Below are positions 1-9,070 of a stretch of 36,420 nucleotides of DNA, in pieces. The notes under the pieces are model-generated. The model was not told where the DNA came from and made no database searches. It saw only the letters and a program-made list of their open reading frames with translations. A program made the translations under genes and the position numbers. Source of the DNA: Verrucomicrobiota bacterium (GTDB lineage: Bacteria > Verrucomicrobiota > Verrucomicrobiia > Limisphaerales > UBA9464); the NCBI GenBank assembly GCA_008933025.1, contig WBXI01000015.1, positions 1 through 36,420 of the forward strand, given 5' to 3'. Position 1 is the first letter of the stretch. Every line of letters starts with the position of its first letter.

Positions 1-3000
1 GAGGCCACGGGTTTCGTCGAGGCGCGGGATCCGAGCGGCAACACGCTGGTGGCGACGGCGGACGGTCTCCGGCACAGCGGCGGCACGGGGATCCAGTTCG
101 TCCGCGACGCGAAAGGACGGATCGCGCGGTTGGTCGGGCCGGACGGGTTGACCGTGGATTACGGCTACGACGCCAACGGCGACCTCGCGACCGTGACCGA
201 CGCCGACGGGCGGGCGACGAGGATGTCCTACCATCCGGATCCGGCGCACCGGCTCAAGGACGTGAGCGATCCGTTGGGACGCGTCGGGGTGTCGTACGAA
301 TACGACGCGGCCGGGCGGTTGGTCGCGACGGTCGACGCGAACGGGAACCGGACGCAGGAGGCGTGGAATCCCGGGGGCTTCACGGGCGCGATCACCGATC
401 GCAACGGCAACGTGACGTCGCTCGCGTACGATTCGCGCGGCAACGTGACGCGGGAAACCGACGCGCTCGGCGGGGTGACGACCACCGTCTATGGCGACCC
501 GTCGAACCCGGACAAACCCACCGCGCGCACGGACGCGCGGGGGAACACGACGCGGTGGACCTACGACGCGCGGGGCAACCTCACGGGGTTGCAGCCGCCG
601 ATTGGGTTTGGCGAGAGTTTCCAGGCGACCTACTCGGCGGCGGGCGACGTGCTGACCCGGAGCACGTTCGACGGGCAGACGTCGCAATTCTCGTACGACG
701 GCCAGCGCCGGCTCACGCGCCGGCAGGTCGCCGGCGAGCCGACGGTCGACTATGCCTATTCCGCCGAGGGATACCTCGTCCGGGAGAGCGTGACGGAGAG
801 CGGGGCCTCGGATCCGATCGCGGTGACCACGCGCGAATACAGCACGCTGGGCCGTCTGGAACGCGTGGCCAACAACCGGGGTTTCTCGGTGCAAACCACC
901 TACGCGGCGAACGGCACGCTTCTCCACGCGACGCTCCCGGGCGGGGGCGCGTACGGGTTCACCTACGACGCCCAGGGGGTGCTGACGGGCGAGACCGACC
1001 CGCTGGGAAACCACACCGTCATCCAGACCGATCCCGACGGCACGATCCGGTTCACCGACCGTCTGGGCCGGACCGCGCTGCGGCATGTCGCCACCGACGG
1101 CAAAGTGGAGAAGGTCGTGAGGCCGGGTGGCACGGCCATCGTCGGCGGATACGATCCCCAGCGAAACCTGGTCGCGCTCACCGATGCGGCCGGGAACGTC
1201 TCGCGTTTGGAATACGACGCGTTGAACCGGCCGGTCCGCTACACCGACGCGGCGGGAGCTTCCGCCACCAAGGCCTACGACCCGGTGGGCAACGTCATCG
1301 AGATCGTCAACCGCAACGGCAAGCGCCGCACGTTCGAGCACGACGCGAACAACCGGATCACCCACGAGCGTTGGCACGGTCCCGACGGCGCGGTGGTCCG
1401 GGATTTCGCCTACTCCTATTTCCACGGCGCGCTCTACCAGGTCACCGACGGCAGCTCGAGCTGGGACATCCTGGGGGCTTTGCCGCGGCCCTCGCAGGTG
1501 AGCGTGGCCTATCCGGGACAAGTCCGTCGCAACGTTCTCTACAACTGGGAGCGGAACGGCGTGGCGGGGCCGGGCGGCGGCGGGCCGTGCTGCGGGACGT
1601 CCGAGGTCGTCGCGGGGGACAGCACCGCGCCGACCCAGATCACGCTCACGGGAGGGAGCGACTTCTTCTTCATGACGGCGACCTATCTGGGGTCGGCGCT
1701 GCAACGGCTGCAATGGAGCCCGCCGAACAATTTCTTCGAGGGGCCGGACATCCAATTCGCCCGCGATGCCGGCGGGTTGGTCTCCGAGATCCGGCGTTAC
1801 CAGGGCTCGAGCCCGGCATTGCGCTCCCGGACGACGTTCGCGTGGGACCCGCTCGGCAGGCTCGTGGGCCAGTCGCATCTGGATGCCGTGGGCGCGCCGT
1901 TGCATCCGGACGCGGTGGCCACGCTCGTGCGCGACGCCGAGAGTCGCATCGTCGGCATCGCCCGCGCCGGCGACGTCACCGCCAACACCTACGACGTGCT
2001 GGACCAGTTGGTCGCCGTGGCCCACACCGCGGGACCATCGGAGAGCTATTCGTACGACGCGACGGGGGTCCGCATCGCGTCGCATCGGCTGCCCGGCCCG
2101 TCCTTGGTCGGCCCGGGCAACCGCGTCCTCAAGGCCGGTCCGCTGGGATTCTCGTACGATGGGGAGGGCAACGTCGTGGAAAAGACCGACGCCGCCACGG
2201 GGCAAGTGACGCGGTATCGGTACGACCATCGCAACCAGCTGGTGCTGGCCACCGTCCACCCCGACGCGGCCGCCCCGGCGGCAACCACCGTGGCGTTCGA
2301 GTACGATTACGCGGGCCGGATGATGAGCCGCAGCGTCGACGGCGCGAAGACGTGGATCGTTTACGACCGCCAGATGCCGGTCGCCGAGTTTGCCGACGGG
2401 GCGCTCGCGGTGAACGCCGCGTTTCTCTATTCGCCCGACCGACTCGACGATTTCCATGCCGTGTGGCGCGCCGGCACGGGAGTGCGGTTGCTGCTGAAAG
2501 ACCACATGGGAACGGTGTTGGGCGCCACCGACGCCGCGGGGAAGCTGGCGTGGTGGCGCGATGTCGATGCCTTCGGCAATCCGCGGGGCGGACAGCCCGC
2601 CGGGAACGAGCCGTTGGGTTTTGCCGGCCGGTTCCACAACGCCGCGCTGGGACTCTACGAGATGCGCGCGCGCTTCTACGATCCGTGGCTCGGGCGTTTC
2701 ACCCAGGAAGACCCGCTCGAGTTCGCCGGGGGCGACATGAACCTGTATGGGTACGCGGGCAACAACCCGCTCATGCGCAACGATCCCACCGGGAAACTCG
2801 CCGCGCTCGAGTACGCGGCGTTGATCCAGGACATCGCCTCCACGCTGGACGGCGCGCTGCACAACGCCGAGTTCATGGCCAAACTCTTCGGCTACGTCGC
2901 CAATCGGGTCGGCGGCGGCTCGGGCGGTTTCCCGAGCTCCGACGGCCTGGGAGGAGGCATTCCCTGGGGGCCTTTCGTGGAGGCGGGAAGCGACCTCAAG

Positions 3001-3018
3001 AGCCTCTCGGGATACTGA
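1..3018 (+). CDS. RHS/YD-repeat protein, 5' partial
   Basis: The reading frame is open to the first base, so the N-terminus lies outside the window and about 1005 residues are visible. The protein is built of YD repeats (for example YDAAGRLVATVDANGNRT, YDSRGNVTRETDALGG, YDARGNLTG), followed by the classic RHS core near the C-terminus: LKDHMGTVLGATDAAG, then RFYDPWLGRFTQEDP at about 2671-2715 and NLYGYAGNNPLMRNDPTGK. RHS proteins form a large beta-cocoon shell, usually exported, that can enclose a C-terminal toxin released by self-cleavage at the core. Here the tail after DPTGK is only about 72 residues, ends Gly/Ser-rich (GGGSGGFPSSDGLGGG) and matches no toxin fold I know. No immunity-type gene follows, since the next gene is on the other strand. 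It may therefore be a structural or adhesive RHS protein, an orphan or a decayed tip. The family call is firm; the role is inference. Confidence 0.93.
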   Translation, partial: EATGFVEARDPSGNTLVATADGLRHSGGTGIQFVRDAKGRIARLVGPDGLTVDYGYDANGDLATVTDADGRATRMSYHPDPAHRLKDVSDPLGRVGVSYEYDAAGRLVATVDANGNRTQEAWNPGGFTGAITDRNGNVTSLAYDSRGNVTRETDALGGVTTTVYGDPSNPDKPTARTDARGNTTRWTYDARGNLTGLQPPIGFGESFQATYSAAGDVLTRSTFDGQTSQFSYDGQRRLTRRQVAGEPTVDYAYSAEGYLVRESVTESGASDPIAVTTREYSTLGRLERVANNRGFSVQTTYAANGTLLHATLPGGGAYGFTYDAQGVLTGETDPLGNHTVIQTDPDGTIRFTDRLGRTALRHVATDGKVEKVVRPGGTAIVGGYDPQRNLVALTDAAGNVSRLEYDALNRPVRYTDAAGASATKAYDPVGNVIEIVNRNGKRRTFEHDANNRITHERWHGPDGAVVRDFAYSYFHGALYQVTDGSSSWDILGALPRPSQVSVAYPGQVRRNVLYNWERNGVAGPGGGGPCCGTSEVVAGDSTAPTQITLTGGSDFFFMTATYLGSALQRLQWSPPNNFFEGPDIQFARDAGGLVSEIRRYQGSSPALRSRTTFAWDPLGRLVGQSHLDAVGAPLHPDAVATLVRDAESRIVGIARAGDVTANTYDVLDQLVAVAHTAGPSESYSYDATGVRIASHRLPGPSLVGPGNRVLKAGPLGFSYDGEGNVVEKTDAATGQVTRYRYDHRNQLVLATVHPDAAAPAATTVAFEYDYAGRMMSRSVDGAKTWIVYDRQMPVAEFADGALAVNAAFLYSPDRLDDFHAVWRAGTGVRLLLKDHMGTVLGATDAAGKLAWWRDVDAFGNPRGGQPAGNEPLGFAGRFHNAALGLYEMRARFYDPWLGRFTQEDPLEFAGGDMNLYGYAGNNPLMRNDPTGKLAALEYAALIQDIASTLDGALHNAEFMAKLFGYVANRVGGGSGGFPSSDGLGGGIPWGPFVEAGSDLKSLSGY

Positions 3019-3040
3019 TCCCGGATCCGGTTGGCCAGGG

Positions 3041-3140
3041 CTAGGGGAAGACCGCGCGGAACAGTTTCGCATCCGCGGCCGGCGTCGTGTCGGTGAACAG
3101 CAGTCCGCCCGCCGGCATCCCGGGCTTGCGCCGGGTCCGG
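3041..3140 (-). pseudogene. possible C-terminal remnant of an exported protein gene
   Basis: The short stretch between the RHS gene and the sialidase gene reads on the minus strand as an open tail, RKPGMPAGGLLFTDTTP followed by AADAKLFRAVFP and a TAG stop at 3041-3043. The ending (small hydrophobic, DTTPAAD, then FRAV) resembles the last residues of large exported Ig-like or PA14-like proteins in Verrucomicrobiota, which often finish in rFYRAV-type motifs. It is in a different frame from the sialidase, whose own C-terminus looks complete. The reading is a leftover gene end, but the stretch is very short and could be chance. Confidence 0.22.
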
Positions 3141-4286
3141 TCACGGCGGGTCCGCGGTCAGCCAACCCAATGGGAAACGCGCGAAGACGAGGTTCTCGTA
3201 GGGGCCCTTGTCCCCCGCCTCGTACAGGAGGCCGATGGTGGCGTCCGGCAGGATCGCGAGGCACGAATAGGCGCCCGGTCGCGGGTCGAGCAAACGGGAG
3301 ACCGGCCAGGTCCGGCCCTCGTCGAAACTGGCCCGCACGGTGATCCCCTCGCGTTTGCCGCCCGCCGGATTCGCGAACAACAGGACGCTCCGGCGACCCG
3401 GCTCCGGCCAGGAATGGCGGCGGATGCTGGCCTGGCAGATTGGATCGGAGAGTTCCGGCACGTGCCGCTGGTCCGTCCAAACCATCCCTCCGTCCCCGCT
3501 CACCGCCTGCTGGCGGACCCGTTGGCTCTTGTGGTAGTTCCGCATGTTGAGGAGGAGTCGGTCGCCGGTGAGTTCGACCACCTCGCACTCGTTGACCCCG
3601 TCCCGGGGCGTCGATCCTCCCAGCTTCCAGGTGAGCCCATGATCGTCCGAATGGATCGCGTGCGAATAATAGCGGCGGGTGGCCGCCTCGATGTGGTCGC
3701 ACGGGATCACGAGGCGGCCCCGGTGGGGGCCGCGTTCGATCTGGATGCCGGCCCCGGGACCCGTGGCGTACCAGGTCCAGTCGGCACGTTTCACGTCGGA
3801 CGTGATCTCGCGGGGTTTGGACCACGAGAGTCCGTCGTCGATGGAGTTGGCGACGAAGACGCGGCGGGTGTCCTGGCTTTGGCCGGCGATGATCCGCGAT
3901 TCGGCATCGGTGCCGCGATTCCAGGTCATGAGCATCCAGATCGTGCCGGAGTCGCGGTCGACCACCGGGCAAGGATTGCCGCAGGTGTTCGACCCGTCGT
4001 CCCAGACGGTTTGCGGGGGCAACCACGTCCGGCCTTGGTCGGTGCTGCGTCGGAGCACCAGATCGATGTCGCCCGCGTCGCCGCTGCCGGTCTTGCGGGC
4101 TTCGGCAAAGGCCAGGAGCGTCCCGCGGGTCGTCGCCACCAGCGCCGGGATGCGGTAGGTGTGGGCGCCCTGCGCGCCGGAGCGAAAGACGTTGGTTCGC
4201 GAGACGGGATCGGCGGTGTCGGCGGCGCGGGCCGCGAGCGCCAGGGCGAGAAGGAACACCCACGGGACGATCTCACGAACGTGCAT
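3141..4286 (-). CDS. secreted exo-alpha-sialidase (BNR/Asp-box, GH33-like)
   Basis: This is a 381-residue protein. The chosen ATG at 4284-4286 gives a clean Sec signal (HVREIVPWVFLLALALAARA) and no in-frame start further upstream gives a sensible N-terminus. The YRIPALV motif (residues about 42-48) supplies the first arginine of the sialidase Arg triad. Asp boxes recur as STDQGRTW, SIDDGLSW, SDDHGLTW, SGDGGMVW and SFDEGRTW, marking the blades of a six-bladed propeller. An acidic segment (GSGDAGDID), NECEVVEL and AYSCLAILPDATIGLLYE fit the catalytic Asp and the Glu/Tyr pair. The enzyme would release terminal sialic acid from glycans outside the cytoplasm. The gene is divergent from the Sel1 lipoprotein gene, with 79 bp between them. 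No sialic acid catabolic genes are nearby, so scavenging from mucin-like or algal glycans is inference. Confidence 0.92.
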   Translation of the reverse strand: MHVREIVPWVFLLALALAARAADTADPVSRTNVFRSGAQGAHTYRIPALVATTRGTLLAFAEARKTGSGDAGDIDLVLRRSTDQGRTWLPPQTVWDDGSNTCGNPCPVVDRDSGTIWMLMTWNRGTDAESRIIAGQSQDTRRVFVANSIDDGLSWSKPREITSDVKRADWTWYATGPGAGIQIERGPHRGRLVIPCDHIEAATRRYYSHAIHSDDHGLTWKLGGSTPRDGVNECEVVELTGDRLLLNMRNYHKSQRVRQQAVSGDGGMVWTDQRHVPELSDPICQASIRRHSWPEPGRRSVLLFANPAGGKREGITVRASFDEGRTWPVSRLLDPRPGAYSCLAILPDATIGLLYEAGDKGPYENLVFARFPLGWLTADPP

Positions 4287-4365
4287 CGGGGGGAACCTAC
4301 CGTCCGGACCCGTCCGGGGAAGCCCATTGACATGAGGGGACGCCGGCGCGAGATGGTCCGCGGTG
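4287..4365. promoter_or_regulatory. divergent intergenic region, sialidase / Sel1 lipoprotein
   Basis: This 79 bp gap separates two genes that point away from each other and must hold the start signals for both. I cannot pick out convincing -35/-10 boxes or an operator. The region is inferred from gene layout only. Confidence 0.3.
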
Positions 4366-5733
4366 ATGACGCGATCCAATCCCGATGACGGTTCCCGCAA
4401 AGTCGCCGTTGGTCCGGGTGTCGTCCGGCTCGGGCTTGCCGCGGTGCTGGGCTGGGGACTTTCCGGTTGCGGCCGCGAGCCGGAAAAAAAGGCGCCGGCA
4501 CCCGTTGCCACGACGACGGTGTCGAACCAGGCCTTGCAAAGGGTCCCGCGATTGGCGTCCACGCAGGACGTCGCGAGGGCGGTGCCGGTTCCCCTGGCCG
4601 CGACGAACGCGGCGGGGCCGGTGGTGGCGACGAACCTGCCGGCTCCCGCCGCGGCGAAGCCGGTGCCGGAGGCGAAGCCCGATGCCTTGGAAGAACTCCG
4701 CGCCGCCGCCGGGCGGGGCGACGCGGCCGCCCAGTTGGCGTTGGGGATGCGCCACGCGAAGGGCGAGGGCGTGGATCGGGATCCGGTCGCGGCGGTGGCT
4801 TGGTTCCGGAAAGCCGCGGACCAGGGCAATGCCGCGGCCCAGAACGAACTCGGTCTCCGGTTGGCCGCGGGCGAGGGCGTCGCCCGCGATCCCGTGGCGG
4901 CGGCGCAGTGGTTCCGAAAGGCCGCCGAGCAAGGTGTCGCCGCCGCGCAGGCCCGTCTCGGGATCGCCTTCTTCGAGGGCGAGGGCGTCGCGAAATCCGA
5001 CGACGAAGCGGTGCAATGGCTCCGCAAGGCCGCGGAACAGGGGGACGCGGACGCGCAATACCGGCTGGGCTGGGCGCTCGTGAACGGACGTGGGGTGGGG
5101 AGGGATTTCGACGCGGCCTTGAAGTGGTATCGGCAGGCCGCGGCCCAAGGGAATGCCGCCGCGCAACGCAACCTGGGGTTCGCGTATTTCAATGCCCAGG
5201 GATTGGCGCGGGACGAGGTCGAGGCGGCGAAGTGGGTTCGATTGGCCGCCGACCAAGGCGACATGGAGGCGCAGCATTCGCTCGGATGGGCCTATGCCAA
5301 CGGGAAAGGCGTCGGCAAGGACGACGTCGAGTCGGCGAAGTGGTATCGGAAGGCGGCCGAGCAGGGGCATGCCAACGCGCAGAACAAGCTCGGGTTCGCC
5401 CATGCCAATGGGCAGGGCGTTCCCCGCGACGAGGCCGAGGCGGCGCGATGGTTCCGCAAGGCGGCGGAGCAGGGGAACGCGACGGCGCAATCGAATCTCG
5501 GCGCGATGCACGCCGAGGGGATCGGCGTCCCCAAGGATCCCGTCGAGGCATTCGCCTGGTACAACACGGCGGTTTTTCACCTCAGTCTCCAGGGGGAACC
5601 GGCCCTCGCGGAACTGGCGGAGGCCATGGGAACGCGCGACCGCCTCGGCGAGACCCTGTCCCCCGCGGAAATCGCCGTCGCACAAAAGCGGACCAAGGAA
5701 CTGCGGGTGCTGATGGAGTCGAGGCGCCGGTAG
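4366..5733 (+). CDS. Sel1-repeat (SLR/TPR-like) lipoprotein
   Basis: This is a 455-residue protein. The ATG at 4366 is preferred; a GTG lies directly before it. The N-terminus has a basic stretch, a hydrophobic segment and a lipobox (LGWGLSGC), so it should be a lipoprotein. A Pro/Ala-rich linker to about residue 105 follows. Then come eight Sel1 repeats of 36 residues with the pattern AxAQxxLGxxxAxGxGVxRDxxxAxxWFRKAAEQG, to about residue 400, and a short helical C-terminus (LSPAEIAVAQKRTKELRVLMESRRR). Sel1 repeats are alpha-alpha solenoids that bind partner proteins in signalling, envelope quality control or secretion. The partner is not evident here. The repeats are closely matched, which suggests recent internal duplication. 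Confidence 0.9.
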   Translation: MTRSNPDDGSRKVAVGPGVVRLGLAAVLGWGLSGCGREPEKKAPAPVATTTVSNQALQRVPRLASTQDVARAVPVPLAATNAAGPVVATNLPAPAAAKPVPEAKPDALEELRAAAGRGDAAAQLALGMRHAKGEGVDRDPVAAVAWFRKAADQGNAAAQNELGLRLAAGEGVARDPVAAAQWFRKAAEQGVAAAQARLGIAFFEGEGVAKSDDEAVQWLRKAAEQGDADAQYRLGWALVNGRGVGRDFDAALKWYRQAAAQGNAAAQRNLGFAYFNAQGLARDEVEAAKWVRLAADQGDMEAQHSLGWAYANGKGVGKDDVESAKWYRKAAEQGHANAQNKLGFAHANGQGVPRDEAEAARWFRKAAEQGNATAQSNLGAMHAEGIGVPKDPVEAFAWYNTAVFHLSLQGEPALAELAEAMGTRDRLGETLSPAEIAVAQKRTKELRVLMESRRR

Positions 5734-5884
5734 GAGACCGCCGTTTCCGCCGGGTGCCTCCCGACGCCTTCGGCATCGACGTGGGTCGGGCGCCCCATTG
5801 CCGCCAGTCGGATGCTCCCGTGCGCGCCCGCGTCGGAATCCAGGGATTGTCCGATGGCCGGGTTCCGCGCAGGGTTGCGGCACC

Positions 5885-6295
5885 ATGGATTTCACGAAAC
5901 TGACCGCGGCGGACTTCAGGCGCATCACGCAGTTGCTGGAGGAGAAGGAATCCTTGCGGAGGAAGATCGCCGACATCGACAGGGTGCTCGAGGGCTACAA
6001 CGCCGGGAGTCCGGCGGAGAGCGCGCCCCGCCGGGGGCCGAAGCCGGGCAAACCCGCTGCTGCCGGGGCCGCGGGCGAGGGGGGCGAGGGCCAGCGCCAG
6101 AAGCGGGGACAGCTGAAGGAAAACATCATCGCCCTGCTGAAAGAAGCGGGAGCCGAGGGACTCAGCGTGAAGGATTTGGCCGTCAAGTTGCAGATGAAGC
6201 CGGTGAACATCCACGCGTGGTTCGGCAGCACGGGCAAGAAGGTGGCGGAGATCAAGAACACGAACGGCAAGCGGGTGTGGGTGGGTGCCGCTTGA
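5885..6295 (+). CDS. small coiled-coil plus winged-helix-like putative DNA-binding protein
   Basis: This is a 136-residue protein starting at the ATG at 5885. Residues 1-40 form a charged helix likely to be coiled coil (ITQLLEEKESLRRKIADIDRVLEGY). Residues about 45-80 are a low-complexity linker with an AT-hook-like RRGPKPGKP. Residues 82-136 look like a small helix-turn-helix/winged-helix domain: LKENIIALLKEAGAEGLSVKDLAVKLQ, then a strand pair KKVAEIKNTNGKRVWV. The layout (oligomerising coil, basic linker, DNA-binding C-terminus) resembles nucleoid-type regulators such as H-NS in organisation, though not in sequence. Its stop overlaps the likely start of the methyltransferase gene, so the two are probably co-expressed. 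I do not recognise a named family. Confidence 0.72.
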   Translation: MDFTKLTAADFRRITQLLEEKESLRRKIADIDRVLEGYNAGSPAESAPRRGPKPGKPAAAGAAGEGGEGQRQKRGQLKENIIALLKEAGAEGLSVKDLAVKLQMKPVNIHAWFGSTGKKVAEIKNTNGKRVWVGAA

Positions 6296-7479
6296 AACCC
6301 GCCGTGACGCCCGCGGAAAAGACCCGCCGCAGCTACGAGCGCAGACCGTATCCCGGCGACGATCTCCGGGCGTTGGCCACGAAGGGCGGCTCGTTGCCTT
6401 CGCCGAAATGGATGCAGGCGATCGGGCGTCCCGGTTGCCCGGAGCCGCGCCGGATCTTGGTCGCCGGTTGCGGCACGGGACCGGAAGCGTTCCAGATCCA
6501 GCGCCACTTTCCGAAGGCGGAGATCGTGGCGGTGGATTTCAGCCCGCGTTCGATCGCCCTCGCGAAGCGCCTGCAGAAAGCCATCGGCACGCCGCGGCCC
6601 ATCGAATTCCGCGTCGCGGACCTCACCGATCCGGACCTCGCCGCGAAGACCGGCGGCGACTTCGACCTGGCGACCTGCCACGGGGTGCTCAGCTATATCA
6701 CCGAGCCCGCGCGGGTCCTGGCAAACCTTGCCGGCATCCTGGCGCCCCGGGGCACGCTTTATCTCGGGGTGAACGGCGAGGGGCACCCGTCGACGCGGCT
6801 GAGGCCGTGGCTGGCTTCTTTCGGACTGAAGGTGGGCGAGATGCGGGACGAGCGCCGGCTCCGGGAATTGCTGGCCGTCTGGGATTCGCTCCACGACGAC
6901 GGGATGACGGAGCTGTCCAAGCTGTCGGCGAGCTATCTCGCCAACGACGTCTGCGGTCCCTTCATCAACAGCCTCCCGCTCGCGCAATGGAGGGCGGCGG
7001 CGGGCCGATGCGGCCTGGATCTGGCCGGCGTCTGGCTCCTTCCGATGACGCTGCGTCTCGCCATGGAAGGGGACAAGTGTCGTCCCCTGTTCCCGGCCGG
7101 CATCGGCGACTTGGCCGAGCGACTCGACCAAGTCCGGCCGGCGGGATTCCACCGGCTTCTGTTCCGACGGCAGGGGCAGGGGCCGTCGGACATCCCGGGT
7201 GCCGGCACCCGCAAGGGCAGCCTGTTGTGGACGGGACTGTACTCGGCCCGTTTCAAGGCGGCCCGGGCGAAGGGGAAGGTGACGGTGGTCCTGAAATGTC
7301 CGGTCTTCGACCTGCGCCTCGAGGCATCCCTTTCCGTGGGGCAGGCCGATGCGTTGCGGGCTTTGGTGGCTTCGGGTGCATCGCCCACGGGTTGGATGGC
7401 CCGATGGGGCCGGACCGAGGCGGCGCGGCGGCTCCTCTGGCTTTGGACCGGCCTCGGGGTGGTCGCCGGGTCGGTCTAG
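6292..7479 (+). CDS. class I SAM-dependent methyltransferase with C-terminal extension
   Basis: The protein is about 395 residues. A TTG at 6292 overlaps the upstream stop (TTGA); a GTG at 6304 is an equally good start and changes only four residues. The Rossmann-type methyltransferase core is clear: motif I ILVAGCGTGPEAFQ, the acidic residue after strand 2 in EIVAVDFSPRSI, ADLTDPDL, and motif IV/post-motif FDLATCHGVLSYITEPARVL with LAPRGTLYLGVNGE. An N-terminal YERRPYPG segment resembles that of other methyltransferases whose genes are fused or linked to Sel1 or TPR proteins. About 200 further residues follow the core (FHRLLFRRQGQG, then SLLWTGLYSARF and a hydrophobic LLWLWTGLGVVAGSV end) and are not accounted for by the fold. 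The substrate is unknown. Confidence 0.82.
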   Translation: MKPAVTPAEKTRRSYERRPYPGDDLRALATKGGSLPSPKWMQAIGRPGCPEPRRILVAGCGTGPEAFQIQRHFPKAEIVAVDFSPRSIALAKRLQKAIGTPRPIEFRVADLTDPDLAAKTGGDFDLATCHGVLSYITEPARVLANLAGILAPRGTLYLGVNGEGHPSTRLRPWLASFGLKVGEMRDERRLRELLAVWDSLHDDGMTELSKLSASYLANDVCGPFINSLPLAQWRAAAGRCGLDLAGVWLLPMTLRLAMEGDKCRPLFPAGIGDLAERLDQVRPAGFHRLLFRRQGQGPSDIPGAGTRKGSLLWTGLYSARFKAARAKGKVTVVLKCPVFDLRLEASLSVGQADALRALVASGASPTGWMARWGRTEAARRLLWLWTGLGVVAGSV

Positions 7480-7489
7480 GACGGGGGCG

Positions 7490-7504
7490 GGGGATTCCGT
7501 CCCC
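7490..7504 (+). terminator. weak hairpin after the methyltransferase gene
   Basis: GGGGA and TCCCC pair across a 5-nt loop (TTCCG), starting 11 bases after the methyltransferase stop. There is no T-run behind it, so termination is only a possibility. Confidence 0.2.
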
Positions 7505-7632
7505 ACGCTCCGCCGCGGCCCATGGGTCGATGGCAGCGACTGCCCGGGGTTCGGGCGGAATCCGATTACCGGCTTGCCAAATCAGCGGCCGGGGACCACG
7601 AAGCCGTCATCCACACCGATGCCGGAAATTCC

Positions 7633-8538
7633 ATGATACCCACGCAATCCCCGGGCCTCCGTCCACGAGCGCCGCGCCGCGGCGGCTTCACCCTCATCGA
7701 GTTGCTGGTGGTGATCGCGATCATCGCGATCCTTGCCGGCATGCTGTTGCCGGCGTTGTCGAAGGCCAAGACCAAGGCCCAGGGCATCCAGTGCATGAAC
7801 AACTCGCGGCAATTGGCCATGGCGTGGCGGCTCTACTACGAGGACAACGCCGGGCGGTTCATCGGCGCGGCGAACTGGACGGCCCCCGGCGAGCGGGCCG
7901 AGACGCCGAACTGGACGGCGGGCAGTTGGCTGGACAGCAGCCAACCGACCAGCCCGAGCAACTGGGACCACGAGACCTATACCAAGAAGAGCCTGTTGTG
8001 GCCCTACTGCGGCAAGAGCCTCGGCATCTGGCATTGTCCGGGAGACACCGAGATGGCGGTCAACAACCTGAAGCAAAAAGTTCCCCGCATCCGGAGCATG
8101 TCGATGAATTGCTGGACCGGCGGCCCGGAGTGGGGCGATTCCCAGACCGGCCGGAACCGGTGGACGGTCTTCCGCAAGGATTCGGACCTCAACAAGCCCG
8201 GCCCTTCGCAGACCATCGTCCTGCTGGACGAGCGCCAGGACAGCATCAACGACGGTTACTTCGTCATCGCGATGCAGGGGTACAGCCTCGACGCGCCGGA
8301 CACGGCGGGATCCACGGTGGTGGATTTTCCCAGCGCGAACCACGGCGGGTCGGGAGGGCTCGCCTTCGCGGACGGACACTCGGAGATCCACCGTTGGGTG
8401 TCGGGGTTCTTCAAGCGCCCGATCAAGCGGGGCACGCTCATCCCGCTGAACGTTGCGGTCACCGCCGCGGGGAAAGACGATCTGGACCGGGCGAAGCGCG
8501 ATCTCGTCTGGTTGGAGCAGCGGGCGACGGCGTATTGA
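7633..8538 (+). CDS. prepilin-type N-methylated, H-X9-DG domain protein
   Basis: This is a 301-residue protein. The ATG at 7633 puts a short basic leader (PRAPRRGG) before [24 protein letters not shown]. This is the type IV pilin/pseudopilin class III signal, with cleavage after Gly by a prepilin peptidase and methylation of Phe; the Glu at +5 is present. The hydrophobic helix runs into [23 protein letters not shown]. The C-terminal part holds the prepilin-associated H-X9-DG motif ([12 protein letters not shown], about residues 236-247). These proteins occur in large numbers, scattered singly, in Verrucomicrobiota and Planctomycetota. They are thought to be exported through type II secretion or pilus-like machinery, with unknown individual roles. 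The gene stands alone and converges on phnA with a 10 bp gap. It is the best taxonomic marker in the window. Confidence 0.93.
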   Translation: MIPTQSPGLRPRAPRRGGFTLIELLVVIAIIAILAGMLLPALSKAKTKAQGIQCMNNSRQLAMAWRLYYEDNAGRFIGAANWTAPGERAETPNWTAGSWLDSSQPTSPSNWDHETYTKKSLLWPYCGKSLGIWHCPGDTEMAVNNLKQKVPRIRSMSMNCWTGGPEWGDSQTGRNRWTVFRKDSDLNKPGPSQTIVLLDERQDSINDGYFVIAMQGYSLDAPDTAGSTVVDFPSANHGGSGGLAFADGHSEIHRWVSGFFKRPIKRGTLIPLNVAVTAAGKDDLDRAKRDLVWLEQRATAY

Positions 8539-8548
8539 AGCCCGGGCG

Positions 8549-8884
8549 TCAGGCCTTCTTCACGAAGCAGGCCTTCAGGCCCATGGCGCTTCCCTCGATC
8601 TTGCAGGAGATCTCGTGGTCGCCGTCCACGAGTTTGATGCCCTTGGCCTTGGTCCCGCCCTTGAGGATCTGGGACGAACCCTTGAGTTTCAGGTCCTTGA
8701 TGAGGATGACCGAGTCGCCGTCGGCGAGCACGGTCCCATGGGCGTCCTTGACCACGCGCGCGGTGGGGGCGGCCTCGACGGCGGCCTCGCGCGGCCATTC
8801 GTGGCCGCAGGTGACGCACTCCCATCGGTCGGGGTGTTCCAGGACGTCCTCCATCGTGCACATCGGGCAGGCAGGCTTGCTCAT
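8549..8884 (-). CDS. phnA: PhnA/YjdM family zinc-ribbon protein
   Basis: This is a 111-residue protein, the usual length for the family. The N-terminal zinc ribbon is CPMC at residues 6-9 paired with CVTCGHEW. A short linker follows, then the conserved C-terminal beta domain VVKDAHGTVLADGDSVILIKDLKLKGSS, ILKGGTKAKGIKLVDGDHEI and GLKACFVKKA. The name comes from its position near phosphonate genes in E. coli. It is not the phosphonoacetate hydrolase also called PhnA, and its biochemical role is still unclear. No phosphonate genes are present here. The gene converges on the prepilin-like gene and is divergent from the deacetylase gene, with 186 bp between them. Confidence 0.93.
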   Translation of the reverse strand: MSKPACPMCTMEDVLEHPDRWECVTCGHEWPREAAVEAAPTARVVKDAHGTVLADGDSVILIKDLKLKGSSQILKGGTKAKGIKLVDGDHEISCKIEGSAMGLKACFVKKA

Positions 8885-9070
8885 GGCAGTCAGGGTGGGG
8901 TGGTGGCGCCGGGGGATTCAATCCCTGTTCCGCCGCGTTGCCTCGGGGGACCGCGGGCCGGGCGGTCGGTGTCGGGGGACGGCGGATGGCCGCAGGATCG
9001 CGCCGGCCTCGATCCCTCTCGTCACCTCGGCGGCCACGGGTCAGGATCGAACGTCTCCCGAGAATCCCCG

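Noticed and set aside
4287-5264. N-terminal extension of the sialidase on the minus strand
   Set aside because: It overlaps the Sel1 gene antisense, and the ATG at 4,286 gives a perfect signal peptide.
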